Below, one piece after another: positions 1 to 7,913 of a stretch of 13,460 nucleotides of DNA. The number at the start of each line of letters is the position of its first letter. Positions within the stretch are counted from its first letter, which is position 1. Source of the stretch: CAYLNK01 sp964384675 (lineage in GTDB: Bacteria; Acidobacteriota; Thermoanaerobaculia; UBA5066); NCBI GenBank assembly GCA_964384675.1, contig CAYLNK010000174.1:1-13460 (forward strand), read 5' to 3'. A model generated the notes under the pieces. The model was not told the origin of the DNA, did not search any database, and saw nothing but the letters and a program-made list of their open reading frames with translations. The position numbers and the translations under genes are program-made.

Positions 1-2046
1 CGCGATCGCCACGTCGCCGGCCTCGAGCGTCCGGGTCCTCGCGTCCTCGGGGGCGACCGCCGCGTAGTCGGTGAAGCCCGCGGCGTCGACGCGCACCAGG
101 ACCGCCCCGTCGGCCTCGGCGAGACGCGTCACGGCGGCGACGCGCGGCGTCTCGCCGGCCGCGTACGGCTCGTGCGTCAGGGCGAAGACGGTGTCCCGGG
201 CCGTGCGCCGCGCGATGAGCGTGCCGATCGCGTCCAGACGCCCATGGCCCGACTCGCGCACGCGCCGGGCCAGCTCGTCCCCCCACCTCCCGATGCCGAT
301 CGTGGTCCGCGGCGCGGCCGCCAGGCGAACCCGCACGGCGGTCTCCGGCGAGCCCTGCTGCACGAAGTCGAGAGTGAACGGGCCGGCCGCCGTCACGGTG
401 CGCTGACCTTCCACCAGCCAGTAGCGTCGGGTCAGCTCGTCCGACGGCGCGAGAGCCTCCGGGGCGGCGGGACGCGCCTCGCCGAACGCGTGCAGCAGGT
501 AGTCGTAGGTGTGGGGGACGGCGCTCGAAAGGCGGAAGACGTCGAGGAGGTACCCGGACGTCAGGAACAGCGAGCGGCTCTCGGAGACTCCCTCGTAGAC
601 CGCCTCCGTCGAGATCGAGACGAACTTCACCTCGGGCGAGAAGTCGCTCGCGAGCCTGGTGATCGCCGCGTCGCCCGCCTCCCGTTCGTCGACCATCACC
701 GTGCTGTGCGACGGGGTGCTGCGGGTCCATCCCAGCTCGGCGTTCTCGTACTGGATGGCGTTGTAGTCCGGATAGAGGAGCCGGTTCGCGCCGTGGAAGA
801 TCAGCGCGAGCTTGTCGCGGTGGTCATGCCCGTATCCGCGGCTGCCGAGGAGGAACGCCGCCAGGGCGCGGGGGTTCCGGAAGTAGCCCGGCGTCTCGTC
901 GGAGCGGAGCATCGCGAGGCCGTACGTGGGCCACACCTTCGAGGGCGCCGCCGGGAAGGGCGTGGACGGCGGAATCGCGCGCCCACCGAGCATCAGGTCG
1001 GGCGTGAATCCGGGGACGAGGGCCAGGAACGCCGCGTAGCGCGGGTCGCCGGAGGCGCGGTGCGCGGCGGCGAGCGCGGCGTGGGCATTGAGACCGCCCG
1101 GCTGCGCTTCCGCGTCGACCAGGAACAGGTCCCCCTTCGCGTTCGTGGCGCCGTCCCCGTACGTCGCGATGCGGATGCGCCCCGCCCCGTTCCCCGTTCG
1201 CTCGAGCGGGTAGGCGGAATCGAGGTAGTAGTCCATGAGGCCCTTCACGCTGGCCCCCGGCGCCACCTCCCGCGCGAACCAGTCCTGACCGTCCCAGAGG
1301 GAACGGGCCCAGGCCAGGGTGGCGAGCGCCTCCAGATCCTGGTGCGCGATCGGGTAGATCGGCGCCTCCAGCCACGGCCCGCCGTCGCGCAGCATCTCCT
1401 TCAGGACCTCGAAGACCCCCCCGAGCCGCGCCCCCCACGGCTTCGTGCGGTGGAAGCCCCATTCGATCAGCTCCGGGTCGTTCGAGGCCAGGCCCGCCAT
1501 GGCGACGGTGTAGGTCGGCTTGAAGACCAGGTTCGGCGTCTGCACCCAGGCGTCCATCGCGCGCCGCTTGTAGTCGGACCAGGCCCGGATCCCGGCCGCG
1601 AACGTCTTCCGGTCGCCGGGGTCGAGGCCCGGATACGCCCAGTCGAACGCGAGGAGGGCGGTGATGTCGGTGTCGTAGTAGATCGTCGACCCGTCCTTCG
1701 TCCCGCCGGTGAAGAAGCTCGGGTCGGCGAACGCGGCGCGCGCCCGCGTCACCCACCACGACCTCTCCCCGTACTTCTCGGCCAGGAAGCGGCGGGCGGC
1801 GGGGAGCCACGCCGCGTCGCGCTCGAGCGCGTAGAGCCACGCGGCGCGGAAGCCGTCCCCCTTGCGGGCGGCCTCCTCGATCCTCGACCGGGCCTCGCGG
1901 GCCCACGGCTCGGCGGCCACCAGCCGGTGGATCCGCTGCCGCTCGGATTCGGGCATGAAGTAGGGGCGTTCGTGGGACGGCCCTTCCGCCGCGAGCGGCG
2001 GCGCGGCGAGCCACGCGAGGACGAGGACCGGGGGGAGCCGGCGCAC
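1..2046 (-). CDS. Secreted heparinase II/III-like polysaccharide lyase (3' end cut by window edge)
   Basis: This frame stays open for 682 codons from GTG at 2046 to base 1 with no stop, so the C-terminus lies outside the window. The N-terminus reads as a signal peptide: Arg-Arg, a hydrophobic core (PPVLVLAWLAAPPLAA), then EG. The central part has the helical toroid look of heparinase/alginate lyases, with DGGPWLEAPIYP at residues 221-232. The heparinase II/III-like beta domain follows, with GHDH at 406-409, then LLYPDYN and the SHSTVMVDE block (H447), where most relatives have HNT. The family cleaves uronic-acid polysaccharides by beta-elimination in the periplasm or outside the cell; the substrate here is unknown. 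An in-frame GTG at 2055 is possible, but a TACAGT box 7 nt before GTG 2046 favours 2046. No transporter or sugar-catabolic genes are visible beside it. The family call is fairly firm, the substrate is open. Confidence 0.8.
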   Translation of the reverse strand, partial: MRRLPPVLVLAWLAAPPLAAEGPSHERPYFMPESERQRIHRLVAAEPWAREARSRIEEAARKGDGFRAAWLYALERDAAWLPAARRFLAEKYGERSWWVTRARAAFADPSFFTGGTKDGSTIYYDTDITALLAFDWAYPGLDPGDRKTFAAGIRAWSDYKRRAMDAWVQTPNLVFKPTYTVAMAGLASNDPELIEWGFHRTKPWGARLGGVFEVLKEMLRDGGPWLEAPIYPIAHQDLEALATLAWARSLWDGQDWFAREVAPGASVKGLMDYYLDSAYPLERTGNGAGRIRIATYGDGATNAKGDLFLVDAEAQPGGLNAHAALAAAHRASGDPRYAAFLALVPGFTPDLMLGGRAIPPSTPFPAAPSKVWPTYGLAMLRSDETPGYFRNPRALAAFLLGSRGYGHDHRDKLALIFHGANRLLYPDYNAIQYENAELGWTRSTPSHSTVMVDEREAGDAAITRLASDFSPEVKFVSISTEAVYEGVSESRSLFLTSGYLLDVFRLSSAVPHTYDYLLHAFGEARPAAPEALAPSDELTRRYWLVEGQRTVTAAGPFTLDFVQQGSPETAVRVRLAAAPRTTIGIGRWGDELARRVRESGHGRLDAIGTLIARRTARDTVFALTHEPYAAGETPRVAAVTRLAEADGAVLVRVDAAGFTDYAAVAPEDARTRTLEAGDVAIA

Positions 2047-2053
2047 GCCCGTC

Positions 2054-2059
2054 ACTGTA
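2054..2059 (-). promoter_or_regulatory. Putative -10 box for a leaderless lyase transcript
   Basis: TACAGT on the minus strand ends 7 nt before GTG 2046, so a start site 7 nt downstream would fall on the start codon itself. No clear Shine-Dalgarno and no good -35 hexamer are visible. The same arrangement recurs at other genes in the window. Confidence 0.4.
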
Positions 2060-2134
2060 CGCCGGCGAAGGCTCCGACCCCGCCACGCGGGCGGGCGCGG
2101 ATGGGGGTCGCAACAAAGCGCCGTCCGATTCGTT

Positions 2135-2140
2135 TACTGT
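2135..2140 (+). promoter_or_regulatory. Possible -10 box for the SpoIIE-type phosphatase gene
   Basis: TACTGT lies 12 nt before ATG 2153, in the roughly 100-bp divergent spacer. A start about 7 nt downstream would leave a leader of only about 5 nt. No Shine-Dalgarno is seen before the ATG. This is weak on its own. Confidence 0.3.
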
Positions 2141-2152
2141 TGCGGCTCGCCG

Positions 2153-4270
2153 ATGCTGTCCCGCACGTTCAAGATCTCGGGTGCCCTGACGCTGCTCGGG
2201 GTCTCCTTCATCGGGCTCGGCCAGCGGATGGGCGACCCGTGGCTGGCGCTCGGCATCATCCTCGTCGTCTTCGCGGGCCCCGTCTTCACGGTGAGCGCCA
2301 CGCGCCACCTGCTGCGCGGCCTGCTGTGGCGCGTCGGCAGCCGGCTCTTCGTCTCGTACGTCCTGATCGGCATCCTGCCGCTGCCGGTGCTTGCCGGGCT
2401 CGCGTACGGCACGCTCCTCATCTTCACGGGCCAGCTCGGGGCACGCCGCGCCGAGACCGCGCTCCTCGCCCGCGAGGCCGCACTCGCGGACGCCGCCCGC
2501 GAGCTGGCAACGCGCTTCCGCGCCGCGGGCTCGGCCGCGGACCGGAGGAAGTGCTTCGATGCGGTGAGGGAGGCGCGCGGGAAAGCCCTCCCCGCGCTCG
2601 GCTACGCCTATGCGGCCGGCGCCGCCCCCGAGGGATCCGGACCGATCCCGCCGGCGGAGCTCCTCCCCCGACCGTGGCTCCCGACCGCGGGTCCGGGCGT
2701 GGTCGGACGGCTCGGCGAGCGCCGCATCCTGGGCGCGCTCGAGAGCGTCGGCGGGGCGACGCTCCTCCTCTACGTCCCGGTGGGGCGAGACCTGCGCCGC
2801 CGCGTCGAGGAGGAGACCGGCATCGAGGTGCAGATCTACCGGGCCCGGATGTCCGGCGAGGAGCCCGGGAGCCCGAGGAAGAAAGGGGTCTCGCTCTCGA
2901 CCGGCGGGCAGCGCTCGGGCACGCACGTCGACGTCGACGAGGACGAGGACGAGCCGACCGCCGCTCCGCCGGCGCCGGGATCGTCGCCGGCTTCGCCTCC
3001 CCCGCCGGAGCCCGCGGCGGAGCCGGAGCCGGAGGCGAAGCCCGACCCCGAGTTCGACCTCAAGGGACCGACCGCCTCGCGCGGCACCGGCTCCGGGCCG
3101 TTCCGGGGGAGGATCTCGGTGTGGCCGCTCACCGTCGACCGCCCGGTGGTCGACTGGGAGAACGGAAAGGTCCGCGAAGGCGAAGCGCTCCTCCTCGTCG
3201 TCCACAGCTCACCGGTGGAGGAGTTCCGGGCGCTCTTCGGCGGCGCGAAGCTCGGGTCGGGCATGGCCTCGACGATCGTGGTGACGGTCCTGAAGGTCCT
3301 CCTCGCGGTGGTCGCCGGCGTCTACCTCGTGGCCGGGATCATCGCGGCGATCCTGGTCATGCGGATCGCGCGCGCCACCAAGCGCCTGTCGACCGGCTTC
3401 GCCGAGATCGAGACGGGGAACTTCGCGCACCAGGCCCCGCGCCTGCGGGGCCGCGACCAGCTCGCGACCTTGCTCGACGCGTTCAACCGGATGGCCGCGC
3501 ACCTGGGCGAGAGCGTGGCCGCGCAGGCCGAGCGCGAGGCGCTCAAGCACGAGCTGCGCGTGGCGCGCGACCTCCAGCGGCGCCTCCTGCCGTCCGCCGA
3601 CTTCGCGTTCCCCGGCACCGAGATCGCCGTCGACTTCCGCCCCGCGGCCGAGATCGGCGGCGACTTCTACCACTTCGCCGCGGAGGGGGACCGGAATCTC
3701 GTCGTCGTGATCGCCGACGTCTCGGGACACGGCCTGCCGACCGGAATCGTGATGGCGGCCGCGAAGGCGTCGCTCTCGGCCCTCTCGACCACCGGCACGC
3801 CGACCGACGAGATGTTCGCCACGCTGGACCGCGAGATCCGGATCGCCACCGAGCCCCGCACGTTCGTCACGTTGGCTCACGCCCGATTCCGGCTCGCGGA
3901 GAGGGTGGTCGAGGTGACGAACGCCGGCCACCTCTACCCGTACCGCGTCGAGGCGTCGGGGGCCGTCCGCTGGGTGGAGAACCCGTCCAGCCCGCTCGGG
4001 CTGTCGATCCCGCGCGCCACACCGTTCCACACCGTCACCGCCCCGCTCGCGCCGGGCGACCTCTGGGTGCTCCTCTCCGACGGCATCCTGGAGGCGACGT
4101 CACCGACCGGAGAGCAGTTCGGCTTCGAGCGGCTCGAGGCGGTGCTCCGCCAGGGCGCGGGCGGGAGCGCCGCGGCGCTGAAGGACCGGATCCTCGAGGC
4201 GTGGCGCGCCTTCACCGGGCACGACGAGCCGGAGGACGACCGGACGCTCCTCGTCCTGAAGATCGTCTGA
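2153..4270 (+). CDS. Membrane HAMP-SpoIIE (RsbU-type PP2C) serine phosphatase
   Basis: This 705-residue protein is a likely sensor phosphatase that dephosphorylates a partner-switch protein (an RsbV/SpoIIAA-like anti-sigma antagonist). Two membrane segments (about 30-50 and 67-93) precede an extracytoplasmic region of about 280 residues. Within that lies an Asp/Glu- then Pro/Ala/Glu-rich stretch (258-305) that looks disordered. A third membrane segment (about 375-401) leads into a HAMP-like segment and a helical linker, ELRVARDLQRRLLPS, from 467. The catalytic domain carries the PP2C metal residues D504 (GGDFY), D522 (ADVSGHG), D643 (SDGILEAT) and D695/D696 (EDDRT). The usual GGDYYD reads GGDFYH here; the replaced second Asp is probably not a metal ligand. 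No anti-sigma factor or antagonist gene lies nearby, so the target is unknown. The stop is 12 bp from that of the converging Hsp70 gene, with no room for a terminator hairpin. Confidence 0.92.
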   Translation: MLSRTFKISGALTLLGVSFIGLGQRMGDPWLALGIILVVFAGPVFTVSATRHLLRGLLWRVGSRLFVSYVLIGILPLPVLAGLAYGTLLIFTGQLGARRAETALLAREAALADAARELATRFRAAGSAADRRKCFDAVREARGKALPALGYAYAAGAAPEGSGPIPPAELLPRPWLPTAGPGVVGRLGERRILGALESVGGATLLLYVPVGRDLRRRVEEETGIEVQIYRARMSGEEPGSPRKKGVSLSTGGQRSGTHVDVDEDEDEPTAAPPAPGSSPASPPPPEPAAEPEPEAKPDPEFDLKGPTASRGTGSGPFRGRISVWPLTVDRPVVDWENGKVREGEALLLVVHSSPVEEFRALFGGAKLGSGMASTIVVTVLKVLLAVVAGVYLVAGIIAAILVMRIARATKRLSTGFAEIETGNFAHQAPRLRGRDQLATLLDAFNRMAAHLGESVAAQAEREALKHELRVARDLQRRLLPSADFAFPGTEIAVDFRPAAEIGGDFYHFAAEGDRNLVVVIADVSGHGLPTGIVMAAAKASLSALSTTGTPTDEMFATLDREIRIATEPRTFVTLAHARFRLAERVVEVTNAGHLYPYRVEASGAVRWVENPSSPLGLSIPRATPFHTVTAPLAPGDLWVLLSDGILEATSPTGEQFGFERLEAVLRQGAGGSAAALKDRILEAWRAFTGHDEPEDDRTLLVLKIV

Positions 4271-4282
4271 CGGCGGAACGGC

Positions 4283-5794
4283 CTACCGCGCGCGGCCGAG
4301 CCGGAACGTCTCGGAGAAGCCGTCCGAAAGGACGGTGACGCTCACCTCGACGGCCCCGCCTTCGGTGCAGACGTAGCGCTCCTCCACCTCGGGACCGCCG
4401 TCGGCGCGGGTCACCGGCACCGGTGCCAGATCGCCTGCGGCGCGAAGCGACGGGTCGAACGGGAAGCGGATCTCGTCCCACGGCGTCAGGTCGCCGTCGG
4501 GACGTCCGCCCGAGACACGCCCGCACTCCAGGAAGCGAAAGTGGCCGACGTTGTGGGCCGCGCGATAGCGGCGCACCCGGGCGAGCGGCGGCTCCCCGGC
4601 GGCCGGCAGCGGCGTGTCCTTCTCGAAGATCGGGTCGAAGACGACGCCGTCGCCCGCCTCCGACTCGCGAAAGACGCCGAAGGTGCGGGTGAAGCGCTCC
4701 GAGAGCGTGTAGCCGGCGTCGCGGTCGAGCGTCACCGCCAGGCCGATCGCCGTCGCGGCGAACGGGTGCGGCGAGCGCTTGACCCGCTTGTCGCCGAACC
4801 GTTCGCGCAGGAGGCGAGGCACCAGCGGGAAGCTACCGGCCCCGCCGACGATGTAGACCCCGGCCACCTCGTTCCAGTCGACCTCCTCGTTCCCCTCGCG
4901 GCGAGGGTCGAGGAGGACGGGCGCCATCGCCTCGATGGAGCGCGCCACCAGCGGGGCGCACGCCTCGTACACCTCGTCGATCGGGATGGCGAGCGGCTTC
5001 TGCTCGAACGGCGAGAGGTCGACGAGGAGCCGCCGTGTGTTGGGGCCGACCGACTCCTTCTGCCGCACGCACTCCTCGAGGAGGAGCTCGAGCGTCGGGG
5101 CGTCGGGCCGCTCCCCTCCGAGCTTGGTGAGCACCAGCTCCAGGATCGCCTCGTCGAAGTCGTCGCCGCCGAGCCGCCGGACGCCCTCGCTGGTGACGAC
5201 CTCGTTGGAGCGGCCGGTCATCTTCAGGAGCGACGCATCGAACGTACCGCCGCCGAGGTCGTAGACGACGACGTACTCCCGCTTGCTCGTGATGGTGCTC
5301 CGGAACCGGTGCGCGTACTCGAAGCCGGCGGCCGACGGCTCGTTCAGGAGCGCCACGACCTCGAAGCCGGCGCGCCGGTAGGCGTCGAGGGTGAGGAAGC
5401 GCTGCGCGCTCGACGCGTTGGCCGGGACGCTCACCGCCACCTCGATCGGCTCGCCGTCGTCGTGGACGTTCGAGCGCTCCAGGAGGTCGGTCCTGAGCTG
5501 TGCGAGGAACCCGGCGAGGAGGTCTGCCAGGCGGAGGCGCTGGCCGGCGACCTGTACCTCGGTGGCCGGGCCCGCGTCGTTCAGGAGCCGCTTGAAGGAG
5601 CGCAGGAGCGCCCAGCCCGGCTCGTGCCGCAAGGCGTCCGCGTCGAGCCCGTACCGCACCTCGCCCGACGCCTCGGAAACCGCCACCAGCGACGGTACCG
5701 CGTCGGCCCCCTCGAACGAGACGACCGGGTAGTTCCCCCGGTCCACGAGGGCCGTCACGGTGTGGGTCGTGCCGAAGTCGATGCCGAGGCGCAA
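4283..5794 (-). CDS. Short Hsp70-family ATPase without lid domain
   Basis: The 503-residue product has a full Hsp70/actin-type ATPase fold: phosphate-1 GIDFGTT (4-10), connect-1 NEPSAAGFEYA (151-161), phosphate-2 YDLGGGTFDASLL (178-190), GGDDFDE (209-215) and the adenosine loop IVGGAGSFPLVP (315-326). The last 130 or so residues are strand-rich and do not resemble the DnaK substrate domain plus helical lid, so it is about 130 residues shorter than DnaK. The start is taken as TTG 5794, with GGGGAG 10 nt upstream. The same frame stays open further upstream, but that part is the DUF4920 gene read out of frame. It follows the DUF4920 gene by 26 nt and is probably cotranscribed. No DnaJ or GrpE partner is in the window. 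Hsp70 family membership is firm; a client-folding role is not shown. Confidence 0.88.
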   Translation of the reverse strand: MRLGIDFGTTHTVTALVDRGNYPVVSFEGADAVPSLVAVSEASGEVRYGLDADALRHEPGWALLRSFKRLLNDAGPATEVQVAGQRLRLADLLAGFLAQLRTDLLERSNVHDDGEPIEVAVSVPANASSAQRFLTLDAYRRAGFEVVALLNEPSAAGFEYAHRFRSTITSKREYVVVYDLGGGTFDASLLKMTGRSNEVVTSEGVRRLGGDDFDEAILELVLTKLGGERPDAPTLELLLEECVRQKESVGPNTRRLLVDLSPFEQKPLAIPIDEVYEACAPLVARSIEAMAPVLLDPRREGNEEVDWNEVAGVYIVGGAGSFPLVPRLLRERFGDKRVKRSPHPFAATAIGLAVTLDRDAGYTLSERFTRTFGVFRESEAGDGVVFDPIFEKDTPLPAAGEPPLARVRRYRAAHNVGHFRFLECGRVSGGRPDGDLTPWDEIRFPFDPSLRAAGDLAPVPVTRADGGPEVEERYVCTEGGAVEVSVTVLSDGFSETFRLGRAR

Positions 5795-5804
5795 CGTCGA
5801 GCCG

Positions 5805-5810
5805 CTCCCC
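5805..5810 (-). promoter_or_regulatory. Shine-Dalgarno deciding the Hsp70 TTG start
   Basis: GGGGAG on the minus strand ends 10 nt before TTG 5794. It is the only purine-rich box in range of a possible start immediately before the Gly-Ile-Asp-Phe-Gly ATPase motif. The spacing is somewhat long. Confidence 0.5.
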
Positions 5811-5820
5811 GCGGCCGCTC

Positions 5821-6276
5821 CTATTTCTTCTTCCGCGTCAGCTCGACGCCCGTCGCCTCGAAGGTGAGCTGCTTCTGGTCTCCCTTGATGGCGTCCGGCT
5901 TGCCGCCCTTCGTCTCGCCCGCGTAGTGCTTGGCGGTCGCTTCCGGAATGGTCTCCACCTTGAACGTCCCCTCGACCACGACGGTCGAGCCGGCGATGTC
6001 CTTCGGCACGAAGAACGCGTAGTCCTTGAACGTCACGCGAACGGCGCCGTCGCCGAGGGTCATCCAGCACCCCTTCTGCGCGCAGACCGCCGAGACGGTC
6101 CCCTCAGTGCGGAGGGACTTGCCGCTGAAGGTGTCGGGGCTCTCGAGGATCTCGGCGAGCGGGGTCGCCGCCATCCCGGCGAGCGGCTTTCCGAACGTCT
6201 CCTTTCCGGAGGCGGCCAGGACGGGAGCGGCCAGCGCGAACGCGGCCGCGAACGGGAGCGCGAGGGTCCTTCTCAT
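5821..6276 (-). CDS. Exported DUF4920-family protein
   Basis: The 151-residue protein begins with a clear signal peptide (MRRTLALPF, then an Ala/Leu-rich core ending near LAASG). The mature part shows the DUF4920 pattern: FGKPL (28-32), a central strand leading to CAQKGCWM with two cysteines (about 65-72), then VRVTFKDYAFFVPKD, and a Lys-rich C-terminal tail. The fold is probably an OB-like beta barrel in the periplasm. The two cysteines of the CxxxxC motif could bind metal or form a disulphide. Its biochemical role is not established. It lies first in a two-gene minus-strand unit with the Hsp70 gene and is divergent from the SemiSWEET gene. A TAAAGT box 7 nt before the ATG, with no Shine-Dalgarno, suggests a leaderless mRNA. 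Confidence 0.88.
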   Translation of the reverse strand: MRRTLALPFAAAFALAAPVLAASGKETFGKPLAGMAATPLAEILESPDTFSGKSLRTEGTVSAVCAQKGCWMTLGDGAVRVTFKDYAFFVPKDIAGSTVVVEGTFKVETIPEATAKHYAGETKGGKPDAIKGDQKQLTFEATGVELTRKKK

Positions 6277-6283
6277 GCCCTAC

Positions 6284-6289
6284 ACTTTA
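6284..6289 (-). promoter_or_regulatory. Putative -10 box for a leaderless DUF4920-Hsp70 mRNA
   Basis: TAAAGT on the minus strand ends 7 nt before ATG 6276, and the spacer GTAGGGC has no usable ribosome-binding site. Seventeen nt further upstream is TTCGGG, a poor -35. Placement would put the transcript start on or next to the A of the ATG. Confidence 0.45.
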
Positions 6290-6323
6290 GCGGATTGAGC
6301 CAGCTTCCCGAACGGAGCCCCCG

Positions 6324-6599
6324 TTGACTCTCGATCAGCTCCTGCAGTGGGCCGTGAGCGTGGTCGGGATCGCGACGGGCGCGGCGTACCTGCCGCAGGC
6401 CGCGCGGATCTGGAAACGGAAGAGCTCCGACGACGTCTCGATCCTGACGTACCTCCTCTTCGGCGGCGGCCAGCTCGTCTACCTGGCGTACGGCATCCGC
6501 TTCCGTCAGGTGCCGATCGTGATCGGGATGGCGGCCAACCTCGTCGGGAACCTGGCGGTCATCCTCTCGGCGATGCGCTTCCGCGGGCGGAACGCCTGA
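6324..6599 (+). CDS. SemiSWEET-type PQ-loop sugar transporter
   Basis: The 91-residue protein consists of three hydrophobic helices (about 8-26, 38-57 and 64-84) with the PQ-loop signature YLPQ at 22-25, followed by the cytoplasmic basic stretch RIWKRKSSDDVS. This length and one-repeat layout fit bacterial SemiSWEETs, which dimerise and carry mono- or disaccharides across the inner membrane down their gradient. The start is TTG 6324, supported by GGAG 6 nt upstream at 6314-6317. It is divergent from the DUF4920 gene, with 47 bp between the start codons, and 18 bp ahead of the pseudouridine synthase gene. The PQ-loop family is clear; the substrate is not shown by the sequence. Confidence 0.85.
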   Translation: MTLDQLLQWAVSVVGIATGAAYLPQAARIWKRKSSDDVSILTYLLFGGGQLVYLAYGIRFRQVPIVIGMAANLVGNLAVILSAMRFRGRNA

Positions 6600-6617
6600 G
6601 GCGGATCGGCTGACGGG

Positions 6618-7352
6618 TTGAGCACCCTCCACGTCCTCCACAACCCGGCCGGAGCCGGCGCCTACGTCGCGATCGACAAGCCGGCCGGCCGGATCGTGCA
6701 CGGCAAGGACGGGCTCCTCGAGGAGGCCCAGGCGGCCTGGGGAGCGGACCTCACCCTCGTCCACCGGCTCGACCGCGAGACCTCCGGCGTCCTCCTCCTG
6801 GCACGGGGCAAGGACGCGCTCGCCGCCGCGCTCGCGGCGTGGCCCACCCACGTCAGCAAGGTCTACGTCGCGCGCACCCGCGGCATCCCGGCGCCTCCGG
6901 AAGGGACCGTCGACGCGCCGCTCCTGGAGAACCGGACGGGCAAGCCGGAGCTCCTGCGCCGCGCGCTCAAGGCCGCCTACGGGCCGGCCCGCGCGGGGCA
7001 CCTCCTCACCGGACGTCGTGTCGGCGCCATCCCGGAGATCCCCGCGCCGGGGCGGACGCTCGTCCACCCGGCGGGACGCCCCGCTCGGACCGCGTATCGC
7101 GTGCTCTCTTCCGACGGCGTGACGGCGCTCGTCGAGCTCGTGCCCGAGCAGGGACGGATGCACCAGCTGCGCGTTCACCTGCGCCACCTCGGAACGCCGC
7201 TCCTGGGAGATCGGCTCTACGACGACGCCCGCGAGCCCGACGGCCCGCCGCCGCTCCTGCGCGCCGTCCGCCTGGAGTGGCGGGACCCACCGGGGATGCC
7301 GGCCGGGACCGTCTGGACCTGGGAATCGCCGGTCCCGCGAGCCGGCGGGTAG
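6618..7352 (+). CDS. RluA-family pseudouridine synthase
   Basis: The product converts uridine to pseudouridine in rRNA or tRNA. The 244-residue protein has the family motifs in order: DKPAGRIVH near the N-terminus, HRLDRETSGVLLLA with the catalytic Asp at 52, KVYVARTRG, the ARTAYRVL segment, and the late RMHQLRVHL...GTPLLGDRLYD motif, where relatives usually have R-T/M-HQIRVH. There is no N-terminal S4 domain. Between VDAPL and ARTAYRVL sits an Arg/Ala/Gly-rich insertion of about 28 residues compared with typical RluA proteins. The start is TTG 6618 with only a weak upstream box; the N-terminus is as short as it can be while keeping the first conserved strand. The stop TAG is also the first half of a TAGACT box for the next gene. 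The exact target uridine cannot be read from sequence. Confidence 0.9.
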   Translation: MSTLHVLHNPAGAGAYVAIDKPAGRIVHGKDGLLEEAQAAWGADLTLVHRLDRETSGVLLLARGKDALAAALAAWPTHVSKVYVARTRGIPAPPEGTVDAPLLENRTGKPELLRRALKAAYGPARAGHLLTGRRVGAIPEIPAPGRTLVHPAGRPARTAYRVLSSDGVTALVELVPEQGRMHQLRVHLRHLGTPLLGDRLYDDAREPDGPPPLLRAVRLEWRDPPGMPAGTVWTWESPVPRAGG

Positions 7353-7355
7353 ACT
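7350..7355 (+). promoter_or_regulatory. Putative -10 box overlapping the RluA-type stop codon
   Basis: TAGACT contains the stop TAG of the upstream gene and ends 6 nt before ATG 7362. The spacer TTCGGG has no Shine-Dalgarno. It could start a leaderless mRNA for the downstream gene. Confidence 0.4.
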
Positions 7356-7361
7356 TTCGGG

Positions 7362-7862
7362 ATGGCGCTCGACCATTACCACCTGATGCTGAAGAGGCTC
7401 CTCGAGCAGACGGGCGGGAACGAGAAGACGGCCGTTAACCTGCAGGAGCTGGCCCGCAAGGAAGGCTTCGCCGGCGCGTACAACGACATCTACGACGTCC
7501 TCTCGCGCGAAGGGTGGACCGCCGACGCGCCGCGTCCCCAGCACGTCTACCTGACGCACTGGGGGATCGCCGAGATCCGCCGCGTCGACAAGCCGCCGGC
7601 CCCGAAGGTCGAGGCGGCCCCGACACCTCCGCCCGCGGCGTCGAAGCCGGAAGACCCTTCGACCGCGGAGGCGAAGCGCCTGGCCGGGCTCGCGCGTGCC
7701 GTCGCGGAGGCGTTCGAGGCCGAGGCGAAGGAGCGGGCCGCGGGCCGATCGGGCGACGCCCAGCGGGCGTCCGCGATGGGGGCGCTCGAGGCGCTCCAGC
7801 AGGCCGTCACTCCGCCCGCGCCGGAGCCGGCGAAAAAGAAGCCGGCCGCGAAGAAGGGCTAG
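7362..7862 (+). CDS. Hypothetical protein with winged-helix-like N-terminus and Lys-rich tail
   Basis: I do not recognise a named family for this 166-residue protein. Residues 1-72 are well-formed and look like a compact helical or winged-helix domain, with ELARKEGF and YDVLSREGW followed by YLTHWGIAEIRRV. A Pro/Ala-rich linker (about 75-98) leads to a mostly helical Ala/Glu segment (100-150), and the protein ends in a Lys/Ala/Pro tail (AKKKPAAKKG). Such a tail is common on nucleic-acid-associated proteins of high-GC bacteria, so DNA or RNA binding is a reasonable guess only. Codon usage matches its neighbours and third positions are GC-rich, which supports it as a real gene. It lies 9 bp after the pseudouridine synthase and 51 bp before the exonuclease, all on the same strand. 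Confidence 0.75.
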   Translation: MALDHYHLMLKRLLEQTGGNEKTAVNLQELARKEGFAGAYNDIYDVLSREGWTADAPRPQHVYLTHWGIAEIRRVDKPPAPKVEAAPTPPPAASKPEDPSTAEAKRLAGLARAVAEAFEAEAKERAAGRSGDAQRASAMGALEALQQAVTPPAPEPAKKKPAAKKG

Positions 7863-7901
7863 GCGGCGAACCCACGAAAAGGGGTCGCGCCTCGACTCGG
7901 G

Positions 7902-7907
7902 CATGAT
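7902..7907 (+). promoter_or_regulatory. Weak putative -10 box before the exonuclease GTG
   Basis: CATGAT matches TATAAT at four of six positions and ends 6 nt before GTG 7914, the same spacing as the other boxes here. No Shine-Dalgarno is seen. Support comes mainly from the repeated arrangement. Confidence 0.25.
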
Positions 7908-7913
7908 GCGGAC

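Noticed and set aside
2047..2055. GTG 2055 as start of the lyase
   Set aside because: It is in frame and possible, but it overlaps the TACAGT box and would lie upstream of the transcript start if that box is the -10; GTG 2046 is preferred with modest confidence.
4271..4282. Shared terminator between the converging phosphatase and Hsp70 genes
   Set aside because: Only 12 bp separate the stops and no hairpin with a T tract is visible there.
172..4338. Very long plus-strand open frame of 1388 codons, and long minus-strand frames such as 3205-824
   Set aside because: They lie antisense to or out of frame with the lyase and phosphatase genes, are Arg/Pro/Ala/Gly-rich without domains, and arise from the scarcity of stops in high-GC DNA.
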